Positions 1-9,795 of a stretch of 64,000 bases of DNA are shown here, one piece after another; within the stretch, counting starts at the first letter, position 1, and each line of letters starts with the position of its first letter. Under the pieces are notes generated by a model that was not told the DNA's origin, did no database searches, and saw only the letters and a program-made list of their open reading frames with translations. The position numbers were made by a program, and so were the translations under genes. The stretch comes from Enterobacter huaxiensis (GTDB lineage Bacteria; Pseudomonadota; Gammaproteobacteria; Enterobacterales; Enterobacteriaceae): positions 2,728,001-2,792,000 of the forward strand of contig NZ_CP043342.1 in assembly GCF_003594935.2 (NCBI RefSeq). Direction: 5' to 3'.

Positions 1-40
1 GATTTTTCGTGTCCCATCGCCAGCTCAAATCCTTATCAAA

Positions 41-68
41 GCAAGGCCTGTCTGCAGGCCTTGCTTTT
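41..68 (+). terminator. Intrinsic terminator of the gene upstream of the window (probably nth)
   Basis: A 10-bp GC-rich inverted repeat (GCAAGGCCTG / CAGGCCTTGC) is followed by TTTT. In E. coli nth lies directly upstream of dtpA, so this probably ends nth; the gene itself is outside the window. Confidence 0.8.
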
Positions 69-609
69 GACCATAAATTATCCGTTATTACGACAGCTCG
101 CCTTGTCGATTATTCGGCCTATTAACAGTCGAACAGGTTAATTGTTTTTTCACTACCAAAAATTTCTATACATCTGTGATCGGGATCACTCTGATAACGT
201 CATGTTGGATTTTTGTTGTGAAAACTTGTGTAAAGCCCTTGCCCGGCAAGATTTAACCGATTCACTACCACACATACGACCAGTGATTTTTCAGAATATG
301 GGCCATATCACTGCCTGAAGCGGCAAATAGCAGAACATATCGCCATACAACCCTTTCCAGGGGCGCCTGGCAGTGAAAAAAACCACCAATAGACAACGAA
401 TGAAATTTAACGCTGAATAACATTTGTATGACCCGTTAATTATACCGCATCAGTTATATGTAACAGAGTATTACAAACGTATTGCCAGACGCGGCCGGAT
501 AGTGAACATTACCCGCCGTTTCCCCTCCCAATATAACTATAAAGCGGATGGACTACGGTCATCACGCTATGAACACCCCCGTTAATATGGGATGTAAAAA
601 AAGAGGTAT
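69..609 (+). promoter_or_regulatory. Long upstream region of dtpA, with a CRP-type site at 175-190
   Basis: This 540-bp stretch has no convincing gene. At 175-190 it carries TGTGATCGGGATCACT, which fits the CRP consensus TGTGA-N6-TCACA at 9 of 10 conserved bases. In E. coli dtpA (tppB) is known to depend on OmpR; I cannot pick out an OmpR site or a start site with confidence. The CRP site lies more than 400 bp from the start codon, so it implies either a distal promoter or a chance match. Confidence 0.45.
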
Positions 610-611
610 AT

Positions 612-2120
612 GTGTCTACTGCAAACAATAAACCAACAGACGAAAGCATAAGTCTTAACGCTTTCAAACAGCCCAAAGCGTTCTATCTCATCTTCTCTAT
701 CGAGTTATGGGAGCGTTTTGGTTATTACGGCCTGCAAGGGATCATGGCGGTCTACCTGGTAAAACAGCTGGGTATGTCGGAAGCGGATTCCATCACGCTG
801 TTCTCTTCATTCAGTGCTCTGGTGTACGGTCTGGTCGCAATCGGCGGCTGGCTGGGCGATAAAGTCCTCGGCACCAAACGCGTCATCATGCTGGGCGCTG
901 TGGTCCTGGCGATTGGTTATGGCCTGGTTGCCTGGTCAGGACATGATGCGGGTGTGGTTTATATGGGCATGGCCACGATTGCCGTGGGTAACGGTCTGTT
1001 CAAAGCGAACCCGTCTTCCCTGCTCTCCACCTGCTACAACAAAGATGATCCGCGTCTGGACGGTGCATTCACCATGTACTATATGTCCATCAACATCGGT
1101 TCATTCTTCTCTATGCTGGCAACACCGTGGCTCGCCGCGAAATTCGGCTGGAGCGTGGCGTTTGCGCTGAGCTTCGTGGGTATGCTGATCACCGTGGTGA
1201 ACTTCCTGTTCTGCCGCAGCTGGGTTAAAGACTACGGTTCTAAACCGGACTTCGAACCTGTGCATATGGGTAAACTGCTCGCGACTATCGTCGGTGTGGT
1301 GATCCTTGCCGCTATCGCCACCTGGCTGCTGCATAACCAGGGCGTTGCTCGCGCCGTTCTGGGCGTGGTTGCTCTGGGTATCGTGTGCATCTTTGCGAAA
1401 GAAGCTTTCGCGATGCAGGGTGCGGCGCGTCGTAAGATGATTGTGGCCTTCATTCTGATGCTGGAAGCCATTATCTTCTTCGTACTGTACAGCCAGATGC
1501 CAACATCGCTGAACTTCTTCGCTATTCGCAACGTAGAGCACTCCATTCTGGGCATCGCGTTCGAACCCGAACAGTTCCAGGCGCTGAACCCGTTCTGGAT
1601 CATGATTGGTTCCCCGATTCTGGCCGCTATCTATAACAAGATGGGCGACCGCCTGCCGATGCCGCACAAGTTCGCGGTGGGTATGGTGCTGTGCTCTGGC
1701 GCATTCCTGGTGCTGCCTCTCGGGACTAAATTTGCGTCCGACGCGGGTATCGTATCCGTTAACTGGCTGATCCTGAGCTACGCCCTGCAGTCTATCGGCG
1801 AGCTGATGATTTCCGGTCTGGGCCTGGCGATGGTTGCACAGCTGGTGCCACAGCGTCTGATGGGCTTCATCATGGGTAGCTGGTTCCTGACCACCGCAGG
1901 TGCGGCAATCATTGCCGGTAAGATTGCAAACCTGATGGCCGTTCCAGAAAACGTGACCGACCCTCTGCTCTCCCTGAACGTTTACGGCACCGTGTTCATG
2001 CAGATTGGTATCGCCACGGCAGTTATCGCTGTGCTGATGCTGCTGACCGCACCTAAGCTGAACCGTATGACTCAGGACGACGACAAATCCGCGCAGGCGA
2101 ACGAAACCGCTACCGCGTAA
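612..2120 (+). CDS. dtpA: Dipeptide/tripeptide permease DtpA (POT family)
   Basis: Proton-coupled importer of di- and tripeptides in the inner membrane (peptide transporter family, major facilitator fold). The 502-residue protein is near-identical along its length to E. coli DtpA (500 aa). The POT signature [10 protein letters not shown] is at residues 31-40, giving the conserved E31/E34/R35 proton and substrate site, and the chain shows about 14 hydrophobic segments. Translation starts at GTG 612, five bases after AAGAGG. An overlapping ATG at 610 is in another frame and gives no product. It is a single gene with its own terminator downstream. Confidence 0.97.
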   Translation: MSTANNKPTDESISLNAFKQPKAFYLIFSIELWERFGYYGLQGIMAVYLVKQLGMSEADSITLFSSFSALVYGLVAIGGWLGDKVLGTKRVIMLGAVVLAIGYGLVAWSGHDAGVVYMGMATIAVGNGLFKANPSSLLSTCYNKDDPRLDGAFTMYYMSINIGSFFSMLATPWLAAKFGWSVAFALSFVGMLITVVNFLFCRSWVKDYGSKPDFEPVHMGKLLATIVGVVILAAIATWLLHNQGVARAVLGVVALGIVCIFAKEAFAMQGAARRKMIVAFILMLEAIIFFVLYSQMPTSLNFFAIRNVEHSILGIAFEPEQFQALNPFWIMIGSPILAAIYNKMGDRLPMPHKFAVGMVLCSGAFLVLPLGTKFASDAGIVSVNWLILSYALQSIGELMISGLGLAMVAQLVPQRLMGFIMGSWFLTTAGAAIIAGKIANLMAVPENVTDPLLSLNVYGTVFMQIGIATAVIAVLMLLTAPKLNRMTQDDDKSAQANETATA

Positions 2121-2144
2121 TGTCATCGGGAAACGACTGAAGAG

Positions 2145-2175
2145 AAGCCGCTAATGCATTAGCGGCTTTTTTTTT
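2145..2175 (+). terminator. dtpA terminator
   Basis: A perfect palindromic stem (AAGCCGCTAAT / ATTAGCGGCTT) runs into nine T residues, 25 bp after the dtpA stop codon. Confidence 0.93.
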
Positions 2176-2225
2176 ATCCGAACGCGCACTAACATAGCTG
2201 AAACCTCAGCAAAAAGGAGTTACCG

Positions 2226-2831
2226 ATGAAACTGTTCTACAAACCGGGCGCCTGCTCTCTTGCTTCCCACATTACCCTGCGCGAGAGCGGCAAAGATTTC
2301 ACGCTGGACGGCGTTGACCTGATGAAAAAGCGCCTCGAAAACGGCGATGACTTTTTTGCTATTAACCCGAAAGGACAAGTTCCGGCTCTGCTGCTGGATG
2401 ACGGTACGCTGCTGACCGAAGGGGTGGCAATTATGCAATTCCTCGCCGACAACGTACCGGATCGCCAACTGCTGGCCCCGACGGGCAGCATTTCGCGCTA
2501 CAAGACGCTTGAATGGCTTAACTACATTGCTACCGAACTGCACAAGGGGTTTACGCCGCTGTTCCGTCCGGATACGCCGGAAGAGTACAAACCCACCGTG
2601 CGCGCCCTGCTGGAGAAAAAGCTGCAGTACATTAACGACTCTTTGAAGGACGACCAGTGGATTTGCGGGGCGCGTTTCACCATTGCTGATGCGTATCTGT
2701 TCACCGTTCTGCGCTGGGCGCGTGCGGTGAAGCTGAACCTGGAAGGGTTAGACCATATTGCGTCGTATATGCAGCGCGTGGCGGAACGCCCTGCTGTGGC
2801 AGCGGCGCTGAAGGCGGAAGGGTTGAATTAA
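2226..2831 (+). CDS. gstA: Glutathione S-transferase GstA (beta class)
   Basis: Cytoplasmic beta-class glutathione transferase, 201 residues, the same length as E. coli GstA. The N-terminal thioredoxin-like domain carries Cys10 ([10 protein letters not shown]) and the helical C-terminal domain carries His106 (ELHKGF), the two residues known to matter for catalysis and glutathione binding in this class. The cis-Pro loop (GQVPAL) and SNAIL-like TEGVAI motif are intact. A strong AAAAAGGAG precedes the ATG. It is transcribed alone between the dtpA terminator and a REP element. Confidence 0.95.
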   Translation: MKLFYKPGACSLASHITLRESGKDFTLDGVDLMKKRLENGDDFFAINPKGQVPALLLDDGTLLTEGVAIMQFLADNVPDRQLLAPTGSISRYKTLEWLNYIATELHKGFTPLFRPDTPEEYKPTVRALLEKKLQYINDSLKDDQWICGARFTIADAYLFTVLRWARAVKLNLEGLDHIASYMQRVAERPAVAAALKAEGLN

Positions 2832-2848
2832 TCCGAGCGTTCAGTATT

Positions 2849-2880
2849 GCCGGGTGGCGCTGCGCTTACCCGGCCTACAA
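2849..2880. repeat. REP-type palindrome
   Basis: An imperfect palindrome GCCGGGTGGCGCT...TACCCGGCCTAC has the layout of enterobacterial REP sequences. It sits between the convergent 3' ends of gstA and pdxY, the usual place for such elements. Confidence 0.75.
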
Positions 2881-2891
2881 TATCCCTGCTC

Positions 2892-3752
2892 TTACAATTG
2901 TGTCGCGCTGAAATAATGTTCTGGTTTTGCGATACGATCCTGTGCTGCCACCACCTGCAGCTCATATTCCTGCATATTTTTCGTCGCAATCATAATTTCA
3001 TAAACGGCTGCGGTCACATGCTCCAGCGCATCCCGCAGAGCCGCCCCCTGGAGCAGCTTCACCAGCAGCAGGCCGCTGGTCACATCACCGACACCTACCG
3101 GCTGACGCAGGCCGAAATCCACCAGCGGACGGCTGATGTGCCAGGCCTCGTCTTTCGTCACCAGCAGCATCTCAAAACGGTCCTGGCTGAGCCCTGCGCG
3201 CGCAAGATGCTTCACAAGGACGATCTCCGGCCCCTGAGCGATAAGTTCGCGTGAGGCGCTTACAGCCTCTTCTACGCTGTTCACCGGATGCTCGCAGAGT
3301 ATCTCAAGCTCAATCAGGTTCGGGGCAATGATGTCGCTGGCCGGCAGCGCATGGCGGACGTGAAATTCAGCCACGCCTGGCGCCACAATGCAGCCCTTCT
3401 CGGGGTGGCCCATAACCGGGTCGCAAAAATATTTTGCTGCAGGATTCGCCGCTTTCACCTGGCGAACGATGCCGAGAATATGCTCACCCTGCTCTGCCGA
3501 GCCCAGGTAACCGCTCAGGACGGCATCACAGCGCTTAAGCTGATCGATATCGGCGATGCCCTGCACCACCTCGGTCAGATGAGAAGGCGGCATTACGCAG
3601 CCGGTCCATTTGCCGTATTGCGTGTGGTTAGAAAACTGTACTGTGTTGAGGGGCCAGACGTTGGCACCGAGGCGGCGCATCGGAAATTCCGCTGCGCTAT
3701 TGCCAGCATGTCCAAAAACAACGTGGGACTGAATGGCGAGGATGTTCTTCAT
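2892..3752 (-). CDS. pdxY: Pyridoxal kinase PdxY
   Basis: ATP-dependent kinase of the PfkB/ribokinase superfamily that phosphorylates pyridoxal in the vitamin B6 salvage pathway. The 286-residue protein closely matches E. coli PdxY (287 aa). It has the N-terminal substrate motif [10 protein letters not shown] and the C-terminal anion-hole/ATP motif [10 protein letters not shown]. The reading frame stays open upstream to 3800, but the E. coli-like start MKNILAIQS at 3752, preceded by GGTAAG, is preferred. It lies 66 bp downstream of tyrS on the same strand, as in E. coli, with a terminator between them. Confidence 0.95.
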   Translation of the reverse strand: MKNILAIQSHVVFGHAGNSAAEFPMRRLGANVWPLNTVQFSNHTQYGKWTGCVMPPSHLTEVVQGIADIDQLKRCDAVLSGYLGSAEQGEHILGIVRQVKAANPAAKYFCDPVMGHPEKGCIVAPGVAEFHVRHALPASDIIAPNLIELEILCEHPVNSVEEAVSASRELIAQGPEIVLVKHLARAGLSQDRFEMLLVTKDEAWHISRPLVDFGLRQPVGVGDVTSGLLLVKLLQGAALRDALEHVTAAVYEIMIATKNMQEYELQVVAAQDRIAKPEHYFSATQL

Positions 3753-3774
3753 TTTTTTCTTACCAAACCCTGAT

Positions 3775-3805
3775 AAAACAAAAGGGGCGTGGTCTCCCAC
3801 GCCCC
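3775..3805 (-). terminator. Terminator between tyrS and pdxY
   Basis: On the minus strand a GGGGCGTGG / CCACGCCCC stem with a GAGA loop is followed by TTTTGTTTT, just after the tyrS stop codon. It should limit read-through into pdxY. Confidence 0.85.
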
Positions 3806-3818
3806 TGCATACTTTTAT

Positions 3819-5093
3819 TTACTTCCAGCACACCAGACAGTAGTTTTTCTTGCCGCGACGCAGCAGCGTGTAGCGGCCGTACAGACGATCGCCGTCCACG
3901 AAGGTGTATTCAGGATCGGCCTGCTTCTCACCGTTAATGGTGATCGCGTTAGAGGCGATGGTTTTACGCGCCTGGCCGCGGGACGGCTGCAGCTCGGAGT
4001 CTACCAGCGCCTGCATCAGGTCTGCGCCTTTGTCCATTTCAACCATCGGCACGCCGTCCTGCGCCAGCTGCTCGAAGTCCGCTTCGCTTAAGTCGCTCAG
4101 CGTACCGTTGAACAGGCTCGCGGTAATGCGCTTCGCGGCTGCCAGACCGTCTTCACCGTGAACCAGCCTGGTCACTTCGTCCGCCAGCACGTACTGCGCG
4201 CGCGGAGCTTTACCGCTGTTTTTGTCTTCTTCTTCCAGCGCATTGATGGCTTCAATGTCCATGAAGGTGAAGAACTTCAGGAAGCGGTAAACGTCGGCAT
4301 CCGCCGTGTTGATCCAGAACTGGTAGAACTTGTACGGGCTGGTTTTCTTCGGATCCAGCCATACTGCGCCACCTTCGGTTTTACCGAATTTGGTGCCGTC
4401 AGCTTTGGTGATCAGCGGTACGGTCAGGCCGAATACCTGATTCTGGTGCAGACGACGGGTTAAGTCGATACCGGAGGTAATGTTACCCCACTGGTCGGAA
4501 CCGCCAATCTGCAGAGCGACGCCGTGCAGCTTGTTCAGGCAGGCAAAGTCATAACCCTGCAGCAGGTTGTAGGAGAACTCGGTAAAGGAGATGCCCTGAT
4601 CGTCACGGTTCAGACGCTGCTTCACGGCTTCTTTGTTAATCATCTGGTTAACAGAGAAGTGCTTGCCGATATCACGCAGGAAGGTCAGCACGTTCATGCC
4701 GCCAAACCAGTCGTAGTTGTTCGCAGCAATCGCAGCGTTGTCGCCACAGTTGAAGTCGAGGAACGGTGCAACCTGTTTGCGGATCTTATCCACCCACTCC
4801 TGCACGGTGTCTTCGGTATTCAGTTTACGCTCAGCGGCTTTAAAGCTTGGGTCGCCAATCAGACCGGTCGCGCCGCCCACCAGTGCAACAGGCTTATGGC
4901 CCGCCATCTGGAAGCGTTTCAGGCATAACAAAGGAACAAGATGCCCCAAATGCAAGCTGTCAGCGGTGGGGTCGAAGCCGCAATAGAGCGCGATCGGGCC
5001 TTGCGCCAGTCGCTCTGCTAACGCTTCCTCGTCCGTCACCTGGGCCACGAGGCCCCGCTCTTGCAATTGTTTAATCAAGTTACTGCTTGCCAT
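3819..5093 (-). CDS. tyrS: Tyrosine--tRNA ligase
   Basis: Class I aminoacyl-tRNA synthetase that charges tRNA-Tyr; cytoplasmic homodimer. It has 424 residues, the same as E. coli TyrS. The HIGH-type motif is HLGH at residues 48-51 and the KMSKS-type motif is KFGKT near residue 235, followed by a C-terminal S4 RNA-binding domain. The frame remains open up to 5183, but ATG 5093 ([10 protein letters not shown]) has GGAG six bases upstream and fits the family start. It is followed by pdxY and preceded by pdxH, a grouping of B6-related genes also seen in E. coli. Confidence 0.98.
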   Translation of the reverse strand: MASSNLIKQLQERGLVAQVTDEEALAERLAQGPIALYCGFDPTADSLHLGHLVPLLCLKRFQMAGHKPVALVGGATGLIGDPSFKAAERKLNTEDTVQEWVDKIRKQVAPFLDFNCGDNAAIAANNYDWFGGMNVLTFLRDIGKHFSVNQMINKEAVKQRLNRDDQGISFTEFSYNLLQGYDFACLNKLHGVALQIGGSDQWGNITSGIDLTRRLHQNQVFGLTVPLITKADGTKFGKTEGGAVWLDPKKTSPYKFYQFWINTADADVYRFLKFFTFMDIEAINALEEEDKNSGKAPRAQYVLADEVTRLVHGEDGLAAAKRITASLFNGTLSDLSEADFEQLAQDGVPMVEMDKGADLMQALVDSELQPSRGQARKTIASNAITINGEKQADPEYTFVDGDRLYGRYTLLRRGKKNYCLVCWK

Positions 5094-5218
5094 CCAATTC
5101 TCCATGTATAAACGACTGCACCTTTGCCGGTACACGACTTTTCGCCTGATGCGAAAGGAACATAGAATAAAGCGCTGGCGCACGTAGCGCTAGCGCTTAA
5201 CACAACAAATTTCGGGGA

Positions 5219-5875
5219 TTAGGGTGCCAGTCTGTCGATTTTCCAGCCGCCGTTATCGCGCTGGTATAAAAAGCGGTCGTGAAGGCGGTGTTCGCCTCCC
5301 TGCCAGAATTCCATCTGTTCAATGGGGATACGGAAGCCGCCCCAGAAGCTGGGTAGCGGAACCTCGCCCTGCTGGAACTTCTGTTTGAGCTCGAGGAATT
5401 TGCTTTCCAGCACGCCGCGGGCAGAAATGCGGCTGGACTGTTTTGAGACCCAGGCGCCAATCTGGCTGTCGCGCGGGCGGCTGTGGAAATACTTCACCAC
5501 TTCCAGCGTAGAGAGACGTTCTGCTTTGCCGGTGACCATGACCTGACGCTCCAGCATGTGCCACGGGAACAGCAGGCTTATGCGCGGGTTGTTTTCAAGG
5601 TGGTGAGCTTTACGGCTGCCCAGGTTGGTGTAAAACACCAGCCCCTTTTCGTCATAGTGCTTAAGCAGCACGATGCGCTGATACGGCTGACCGTTTTCAT
5701 CAACGGTTGCGACCACCATCGCGGTCGGGTCGGCAAGCTTCGCTTCGCAGGCCTGTTTCAGCCAGCGTTCAAAAAGCGCCAGCGGTTCGGCGGGAAGATC
5801 CTGGCGACGCAGGCCGCCTTTGGTGTATTCACGGCGCAGATGCGCAATTTGCTGCAGTTCGTCGTTATCTGACAT
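5219..5875 (-). CDS. pdxH: Pyridoxine/pyridoxamine 5'-phosphate oxidase PdxH
   Basis: FMN enzyme that oxidises pyridoxine or pyridoxamine 5'-phosphate to pyridoxal 5'-phosphate, the last step of B6 synthesis and salvage. It has 218 residues from [10 protein letters not shown], equal to E. coli PdxH, with the typical [12 protein letters not shown] and C-terminal HRLHDRFLY segments that bind FMN and substrate. A second in-frame ATG at 5896 would add seven residues. Neither start has a clear Shine-Dalgarno sequence, so the family length decides. It is on the same strand as tyrS, 125 bp away. Confidence 0.95.
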   Translation of the reverse strand: MSDNDELQQIAHLRREYTKGGLRRQDLPAEPLALFERWLKQACEAKLADPTAMVVATVDENGQPYQRIVLLKHYDEKGLVFYTNLGSRKAHHLENNPRISLLFPWHMLERQVMVTGKAERLSTLEVVKYFHSRPRDSQIGAWVSKQSSRISARGVLESKFLELKQKFQQGEVPLPSFWGGFRIPIEQMEFWQGGEHRLHDRFLYQRDNGGWKIDRLAP

Positions 5876-5932
5876 GGCGTTAGCTGAAATAGACATTGGG
5901 TGGCGCTATTGTGCGCCGCCCCTGTGAAAATC

Positions 5933-6256
5933 TCAACGCTTCGGATTTTCGAGCTGGCAATTGTTCAGCACGGTGCGGTCGCGTTTATACACCGTAGCGC
6001 TGTCGCCTTTGGACCAGAAGACGTAGATCCCGTCCGTATAGCGCGCGCCAGAGGCGGACATCCCCTGCTTCAGGGTCAGCAGCTTGTTGTCATAAATAAA
6101 GCTGGCTTCCTGACGCGGATTATTCAGCTTCACCGTTAACGGCTTTTCATCACAGCGGTATTCGAGGGTATCGGTCTGCATGCGGTCAACCAGCTGGTTA
6201 TAGACGCTACAGCCTGACAGTAACAAAGGGGCGGCAATAAGAAGGAGTTTTTTCAT
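5933..6256 (-). CDS. mliC: C-type lysozyme inhibitor lipoprotein MliC
   Basis: Membrane-bound inhibitor of C-type lysozyme, 107 residues. The signal peptide ends in lipobox LLSGC with the lipidated Cys at residue 16. The mature domain has the MliC fold pattern ([10 protein letters not shown], two Cys for a disulfide, and a central [10 protein letters not shown] loop, the lysozyme-contacting motif of the family). It lies between pdxH and anmK on the same strand, as in E. coli, where the gene was first called ydhA. Confidence 0.92.
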   Translation of the reverse strand: MKKLLLIAAPLLLSGCSVYNQLVDRMQTDTLEYRCDEKPLTVKLNNPRQEASFIYDNKLLTLKQGMSASGARYTDGIYVFWSKGDSATVYKRDRTVLNNCQLENPKR

Positions 6257-6350
6257 GTGCGTATTCCGAAGACTATCCTGGTCCCGGAGGGCGTTACTGC
6301 CCTCCTGTTTTCAGCACATCTTAACGGCTATGCGCGGCGCTGAATTTCAG

Positions 6351-7475
6351 TTAACTCTGATTATGACGTGGATTCGCCGGGAAAATCGCACCGAGTACGC
6401 TCGCTTCCCGCGCCCCGGTCACTGACGGTAAATTTCCTGGCAGCCCGGCAACGGTACGCCATGCCAGCCAGGCGAAGGCCAGCGCTTCCATATCATCGCC
6501 GCTAATTCCCGCTTCATCGGTGGTCGTCACCTCGGTGCCGGGTAACAAACCGGCGAGGCGTGCCATCACCAGCGGATTCCTGCTTCCGCCGCCGCACACC
6601 AGCAGGCGCTCGCAGCCGCCGCTGAGAAGAACCTGTTCCGATATTGAGACAGCCGTCAGTTCGGCAAGCGTTGTCTGCACATCCTGAGGGGCAATCGCCG
6701 GGAACTGCGCCAGCTGGCGCTCAAGCCAGCGGGCGTTAAAATATTCACGACCGGTGCTTTTCGGCGCAGGCTCAGCAAAATACGGATCGCTTAGCATGGA
6801 CTGCAGAAGCGGGAGGATCACTTTCCCCTCGCTGGCCCACTGCGCATCTTTATCATAAGCCTTGCCACACTGACGCCAGATCCAGGCATCCATCAGCATG
6901 TTACCCGGCCCGGTATCATATCCGCGAACCGGCTGGCCGGGGATCAGCATCGACAGGTTAGCAATGCCGCCAATATTGAGCACCATCCGGCGTTCTACCG
7001 GGTGCGCAAGCAGCGCCTGATGAAATGCAGGCACCAGCGGCGCGCCCTGCCCGCCCAGCGCGATATCACGACGGCGGAAATCCCCCACCACGGTCACTCC
7101 CGTCTTCGCCACAATTTGGTTATTGTCACCAATTTGCATCGTATGAGGCGCCTCACCGGTGGGTTCATGCCAGACCGTCTGGCCATGGCAGCCAATGGCC
7201 ACGATATCCTGCGGCTGCAGTTTTTCTTTGTGCATAAGCGCCAGCACGGCATCCGCAAACAGCGCACCCAGCCTTACATCCAGCTGCCCAAGCTGTGAAA
7301 GCGTGAGTTGCTGCCCCTGACAGATGTTCAAAATGTCCTCTTTCAATGAGACGGGGATGGGCCAGCTCAGGCTTGCCTGCTGCGCCACCATGTTTTCATC
7401 AATGGCGGCCAGAACGACATCAACACCGTCAAGACTGGTGCCTGACATCACACCGATATATCGACCCGATTTCAT
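6351..7475 (-). CDS. anmK: Anhydro-N-acetylmuramic acid kinase
   Basis: Phosphorylates 1,6-anhydro-MurNAc released during peptidoglycan turnover to MurNAc-6-phosphate, with opening of the anhydro ring; cytoplasmic cell-wall recycling enzyme. It has 374 residues (E. coli 369). The phosphate-binding N-terminus [12 protein letters not shown], the [17 protein letters not shown] segment and the C-terminal CGGGSRNP motif of the sugar kinase/actin fold are present. It starts divergently from slyB across about 255 bp. The extra C-terminal residues RHNQS are not in the E. coli protein. Confidence 0.96.
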   Translation of the reverse strand: MKSGRYIGVMSGTSLDGVDVVLAAIDENMVAQQASLSWPIPVSLKEDILNICQGQQLTLSQLGQLDVRLGALFADAVLALMHKEKLQPQDIVAIGCHGQTVWHEPTGEAPHTMQIGDNNQIVAKTGVTVVGDFRRRDIALGGQGAPLVPAFHQALLAHPVERRMVLNIGGIANLSMLIPGQPVRGYDTGPGNMLMDAWIWRQCGKAYDKDAQWASEGKVILPLLQSMLSDPYFAEPAPKSTGREYFNARWLERQLAQFPAIAPQDVQTTLAELTAVSISEQVLLSGGCERLLVCGGGSRNPLVMARLAGLLPGTEVTTTDEAGISGDDMEALAFAWLAWRTVAGLPGNLPSVTGAREASVLGAIFPANPRHNQS

Positions 7476-7591
7476 GCGCTTTCCTTACGTTGAGTGGGCT
7501 AACGACATCCACTCCACCATAAACGGCGATGCTTTGCTATCCGGGGATAATATTTTTTAACAATGTCAGACCAATGCCGCAGAGGCCGCTT

Positions 7592-7626
7592 CGTTTATGT
7601 CTCGTTAAGTCAAATTCAAGTACAAT
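7592..7626 (+). promoter_or_regulatory. PhoP-type box and -10 element of slyB
   Basis: A direct repeat CGTTTA-N5-CGTTAA at 7592-7608 has the 11-bp period of the PhoP box ((T/G)GTTTA-N5-(T/G)GTTTA). TACAAT follows at 7621-7626, exactly 12 bp after the box, which is the spacing known for directly PhoP-activated promoters. E. coli slyB is an established PhoPQ regulon member. Confidence 0.65.
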
Positions 7627-7730
7627 TTTCCTATTGTTAGTGCAAAGATATGAACTATGGTCCGTAATGCCATATAATTTAGCCATAACGGATGCTCGAT
7701 TTGAGCGTTTTTGGTGAACAGGAGAGTCAA

Positions 7731-8198
7731 ATGATTTTACGTGTACTGGGCGTTTCGCTGATTGGTTTAACCCTGGCTGGTTGTGTGAATGACAGTTCAC
7801 TATCCGGCGACGTATATAGCGCATCTGAAGCTAAACAGGTTCAGAACGTGACTTACGGTACCATTGTTAATGCTCGTCCTGTTCAAATCCAGGGTGGCGA
7901 CGAAAATAACGTGGTTGGCGCACTCGGCGGCGCCGTGCTGGGCGGCTTCCTGGGTAACACCGTAGGGGGTGGTACAGGTCGTTCTCTGGCAACAGCCGCA
8001 GGTGCAGTGGCCGGTGGTGTTGCGGGCCAGGGCGTACAGGGCGCAATGAACAAAACGCAGGGCGTTGAGCTGGAAATCCGTAAAGACGACGGTAACACCA
8101 TCATGGTTGTGCAGAAACAGGGTAGCACCCGCTTCTCCGCAGGCCAGCGCGTGGTTCTGGCAAGCAATGGGCGCCAGGTTACCGTTTCCCCGCGTTAA
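7731..8198 (+). CDS. slyB: Outer membrane lipoprotein SlyB
   Basis: PhoPQ-induced outer membrane lipoprotein of the glycine-zipper 2TM family. It has 155 residues, the same as E. coli SlyB. The signal peptide ends with lipobox LAGC (Cys18), followed by a Gly-rich glycine zipper (GALGGAVLGGFLGNTVGG, then a second run around AAGAVAGGVAGQG) and a C-terminal beta domain. The frame is open from 7692, but the start at 7731 has AACAGGAG upstream and fits the family. A PhoP-type promoter is present about 105-140 bp upstream. Confidence 0.95.
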   Translation: MILRVLGVSLIGLTLAGCVNDSSLSGDVYSASEAKQVQNVTYGTIVNARPVQIQGGDENNVVGALGGAVLGGFLGNTVGGGTGRSLATAAGAVAGGVAGQGVQGAMNKTQGVELEIRKDDGNTIMVVQKQGSTRFSAGQRVVLASNGRQVTVSPR

Positions 8199-8207
8199 TC
8201 CCTTCCT

Positions 8208-8231
8208 GGATGTGGTCCATCGACCACATCC
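8208..8231 (+). terminator. Hairpin after slyB, probable terminator
   Basis: A 10-bp stem (GGATGTGGTC / GACCACATCC) with a CATC loop lies 10 bp after the slyB stop codon. The following ATTTAC is a poor T tract, so termination may be partial. Confidence 0.5.
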
Positions 8232-8396
8232 ATTTACAAAAAGCATCATTTAAACAAATATAATTACACAATACATTCATTCAACTTATTATTATTCCCC
8301 CAGCATATTGTTCCTGCGCAAAGTATTTATCTCGCCCATTCTTTACACTGACCGCCATTCATTTTTCTCATTCTTTATAATTTTGTTAAAACTTAT

Positions 8397-9758
8397 ATGC
8401 TTGCGATCGGTTGTTATGTAAAAAATCGTTATATTGCGTTTAGCCTCGGCTGCGTTCTCATCATCGGGATATTACAGGGATTATTTTCAAAGCTTATTGA
8501 ACTGGTTCCCTCGTTCTCGCCGCTGTTATTTCCTACGCTCACCATTTTTTTACTGGTATTTCATCTGCTAATTGCCTGCTTTATGGTAATGAAATATTGG
8601 TGTGACAGACGAAGACTGTATCTCATGGCGATTGCGTTTGCCTTTGCGGGATCGGCGTTCCTGATGGTGGGAACCTTGTCGTGTTTTCCCGCATGGCTGG
8701 ATCACACTCGGCTCAACATCATCAATTATAATGATGCGATGATCTTTTATATGTTCCGCCACCTGCTAATGGCGGTACTGATCCTGGCGTCGGCATTGCT
8801 CTACACCCTGCGCCACACCGCGCTTTCGCGCCTGGCGCATATTGCTATTATCACCGGCACGTCTCTGTTTACCGCCTGCATCCTTGTGCTGGCCTGGGTA
8901 TACTCCAGCCATTCGCCGCTGTTATCTGTCGACCTGGTAGATAATGAAACGCACCAGTTTATGATGCTCTGGAGCCAGGCGATTAATATCATACTGATCG
9001 TTCTGTGGGTGGTTACATTAGCCACTTTGATGGCGATTACCCGCGTACGTAATCTGTTTTGGGCTGGCGGTAATTTTTTATGCGTCTGCTATATCGTGAC
9101 GCTGACAATGCTGGCGCTGGGTGTACAAGCGGAAGATTACGCCTGGTATCGTGCGCGCTTATTTGAAACCGTCGCTACCCTGCTCATTATTTTTATTCTG
9201 CTATACGACGTGTTTAATCTTTACCGTGAATCACATTTGAAATATCAGCAGTCCTATCAGAATTCGATTCGCGACCCGCTCACCCGGCTCTACAACCGCA
9301 GCTATTTTTATGACGCGTTAAACCAGGCTCTCCAGCATGCGAAAGAGACGCGTCCGGTCTCGGTTATTGTGAGCGATCTGGATCGCTTCAAGCGTATTAA
9401 CGACTGCTACGGACATCTTCAGGGTGATAAGGTGCTGCAGTTCGTCTCTAATTTGCTGATGGACTCGGTGCGTCCGCAGGATATTGCGGCACGTATCGGC
9501 GGAGAGGAGTTTGTGCTGATGCTGAGCAATACCTCTTCTGACGCCGCGCTTCAGGTGGCAGAGCGCATAAGGCTCAAGCTGAGCAGCTTCGATAAAGCCA
9601 GCAGCGAGGGGCAGCTGCCGGAGCCGATTACGATCAGTATGGGCGTCTTTACCGCGGCCTCGTCGGAAATAACGGCCGAAATGTGCGTAGAAAGTGCGGA
9701 TAAGGCCATGTACGAGGCAAAAGAGACCGGTCGTAACCGGGTAGTGGTTTTCCGCTAA
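8397..9758 (+). CDS. Membrane-bound diguanylate cyclase (GGDEF domain)
   Basis: Predicted synthase of cyclic di-GMP from two GTP. Residues 1-275 hold about eight hydrophobic membrane segments in the style of MASE-type sensor domains. The GGDEF domain covers about 290-453: it opens with DPLTRLYNR (293-301), has metal-binding Asp in SDLDRFK (326-332) and the active-site motif GGEEF at 368-372. An inhibitory I-site RPQD (359-362) sits exactly five residues before it, so product inhibition is likely. The start ATG has no clear Shine-Dalgarno sequence; a later start is possible. It lies between slyB and slyA, which are neighbours in E. coli, so it is a lineage-specific addition. Confidence 0.88.
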   Translation: MLAIGCYVKNRYIAFSLGCVLIIGILQGLFSKLIELVPSFSPLLFPTLTIFLLVFHLLIACFMVMKYWCDRRRLYLMAIAFAFAGSAFLMVGTLSCFPAWLDHTRLNIINYNDAMIFYMFRHLLMAVLILASALLYTLRHTALSRLAHIAIITGTSLFTACILVLAWVYSSHSPLLSVDLVDNETHQFMMLWSQAINIILIVLWVVTLATLMAITRVRNLFWAGGNFLCVCYIVTLTMLALGVQAEDYAWYRARLFETVATLLIIFILLYDVFNLYRESHLKYQQSYQNSIRDPLTRLYNRSYFYDALNQALQHAKETRPVSVIVSDLDRFKRINDCYGHLQGDKVLQFVSNLLMDSVRPQDIAARIGGEEFVLMLSNTSSDAALQVAERIRLKLSSFDKASSEGQLPEPITISMGVFTAASSEITAEMCVESADKAMYEAKETGRNRVVVFR

Positions 9759-9761
9759 AAA

Positions 9762-9789
9762 AAAGGCCTTGCATCAGCAAGGCCTTTTT
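9762..9789. terminator. Bidirectional terminator between the diguanylate cyclase gene and slyA
   Basis: An 11-bp stem AAAGGCCTTGC / GCAAGGCCTTT with an ATCA loop is flanked by A residues on one side and T residues on the other, between convergent genes. Confidence 0.93.
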
Positions 9790-9795
9790 AGATTA

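Noticed and set aside
1101-2126. Open frame of 341 codons antisense to dtpA
   Set aside because: Composition rich in His, Gln and Arg, typical of reverse reading of a membrane-protein gene; no ribosome-binding site.
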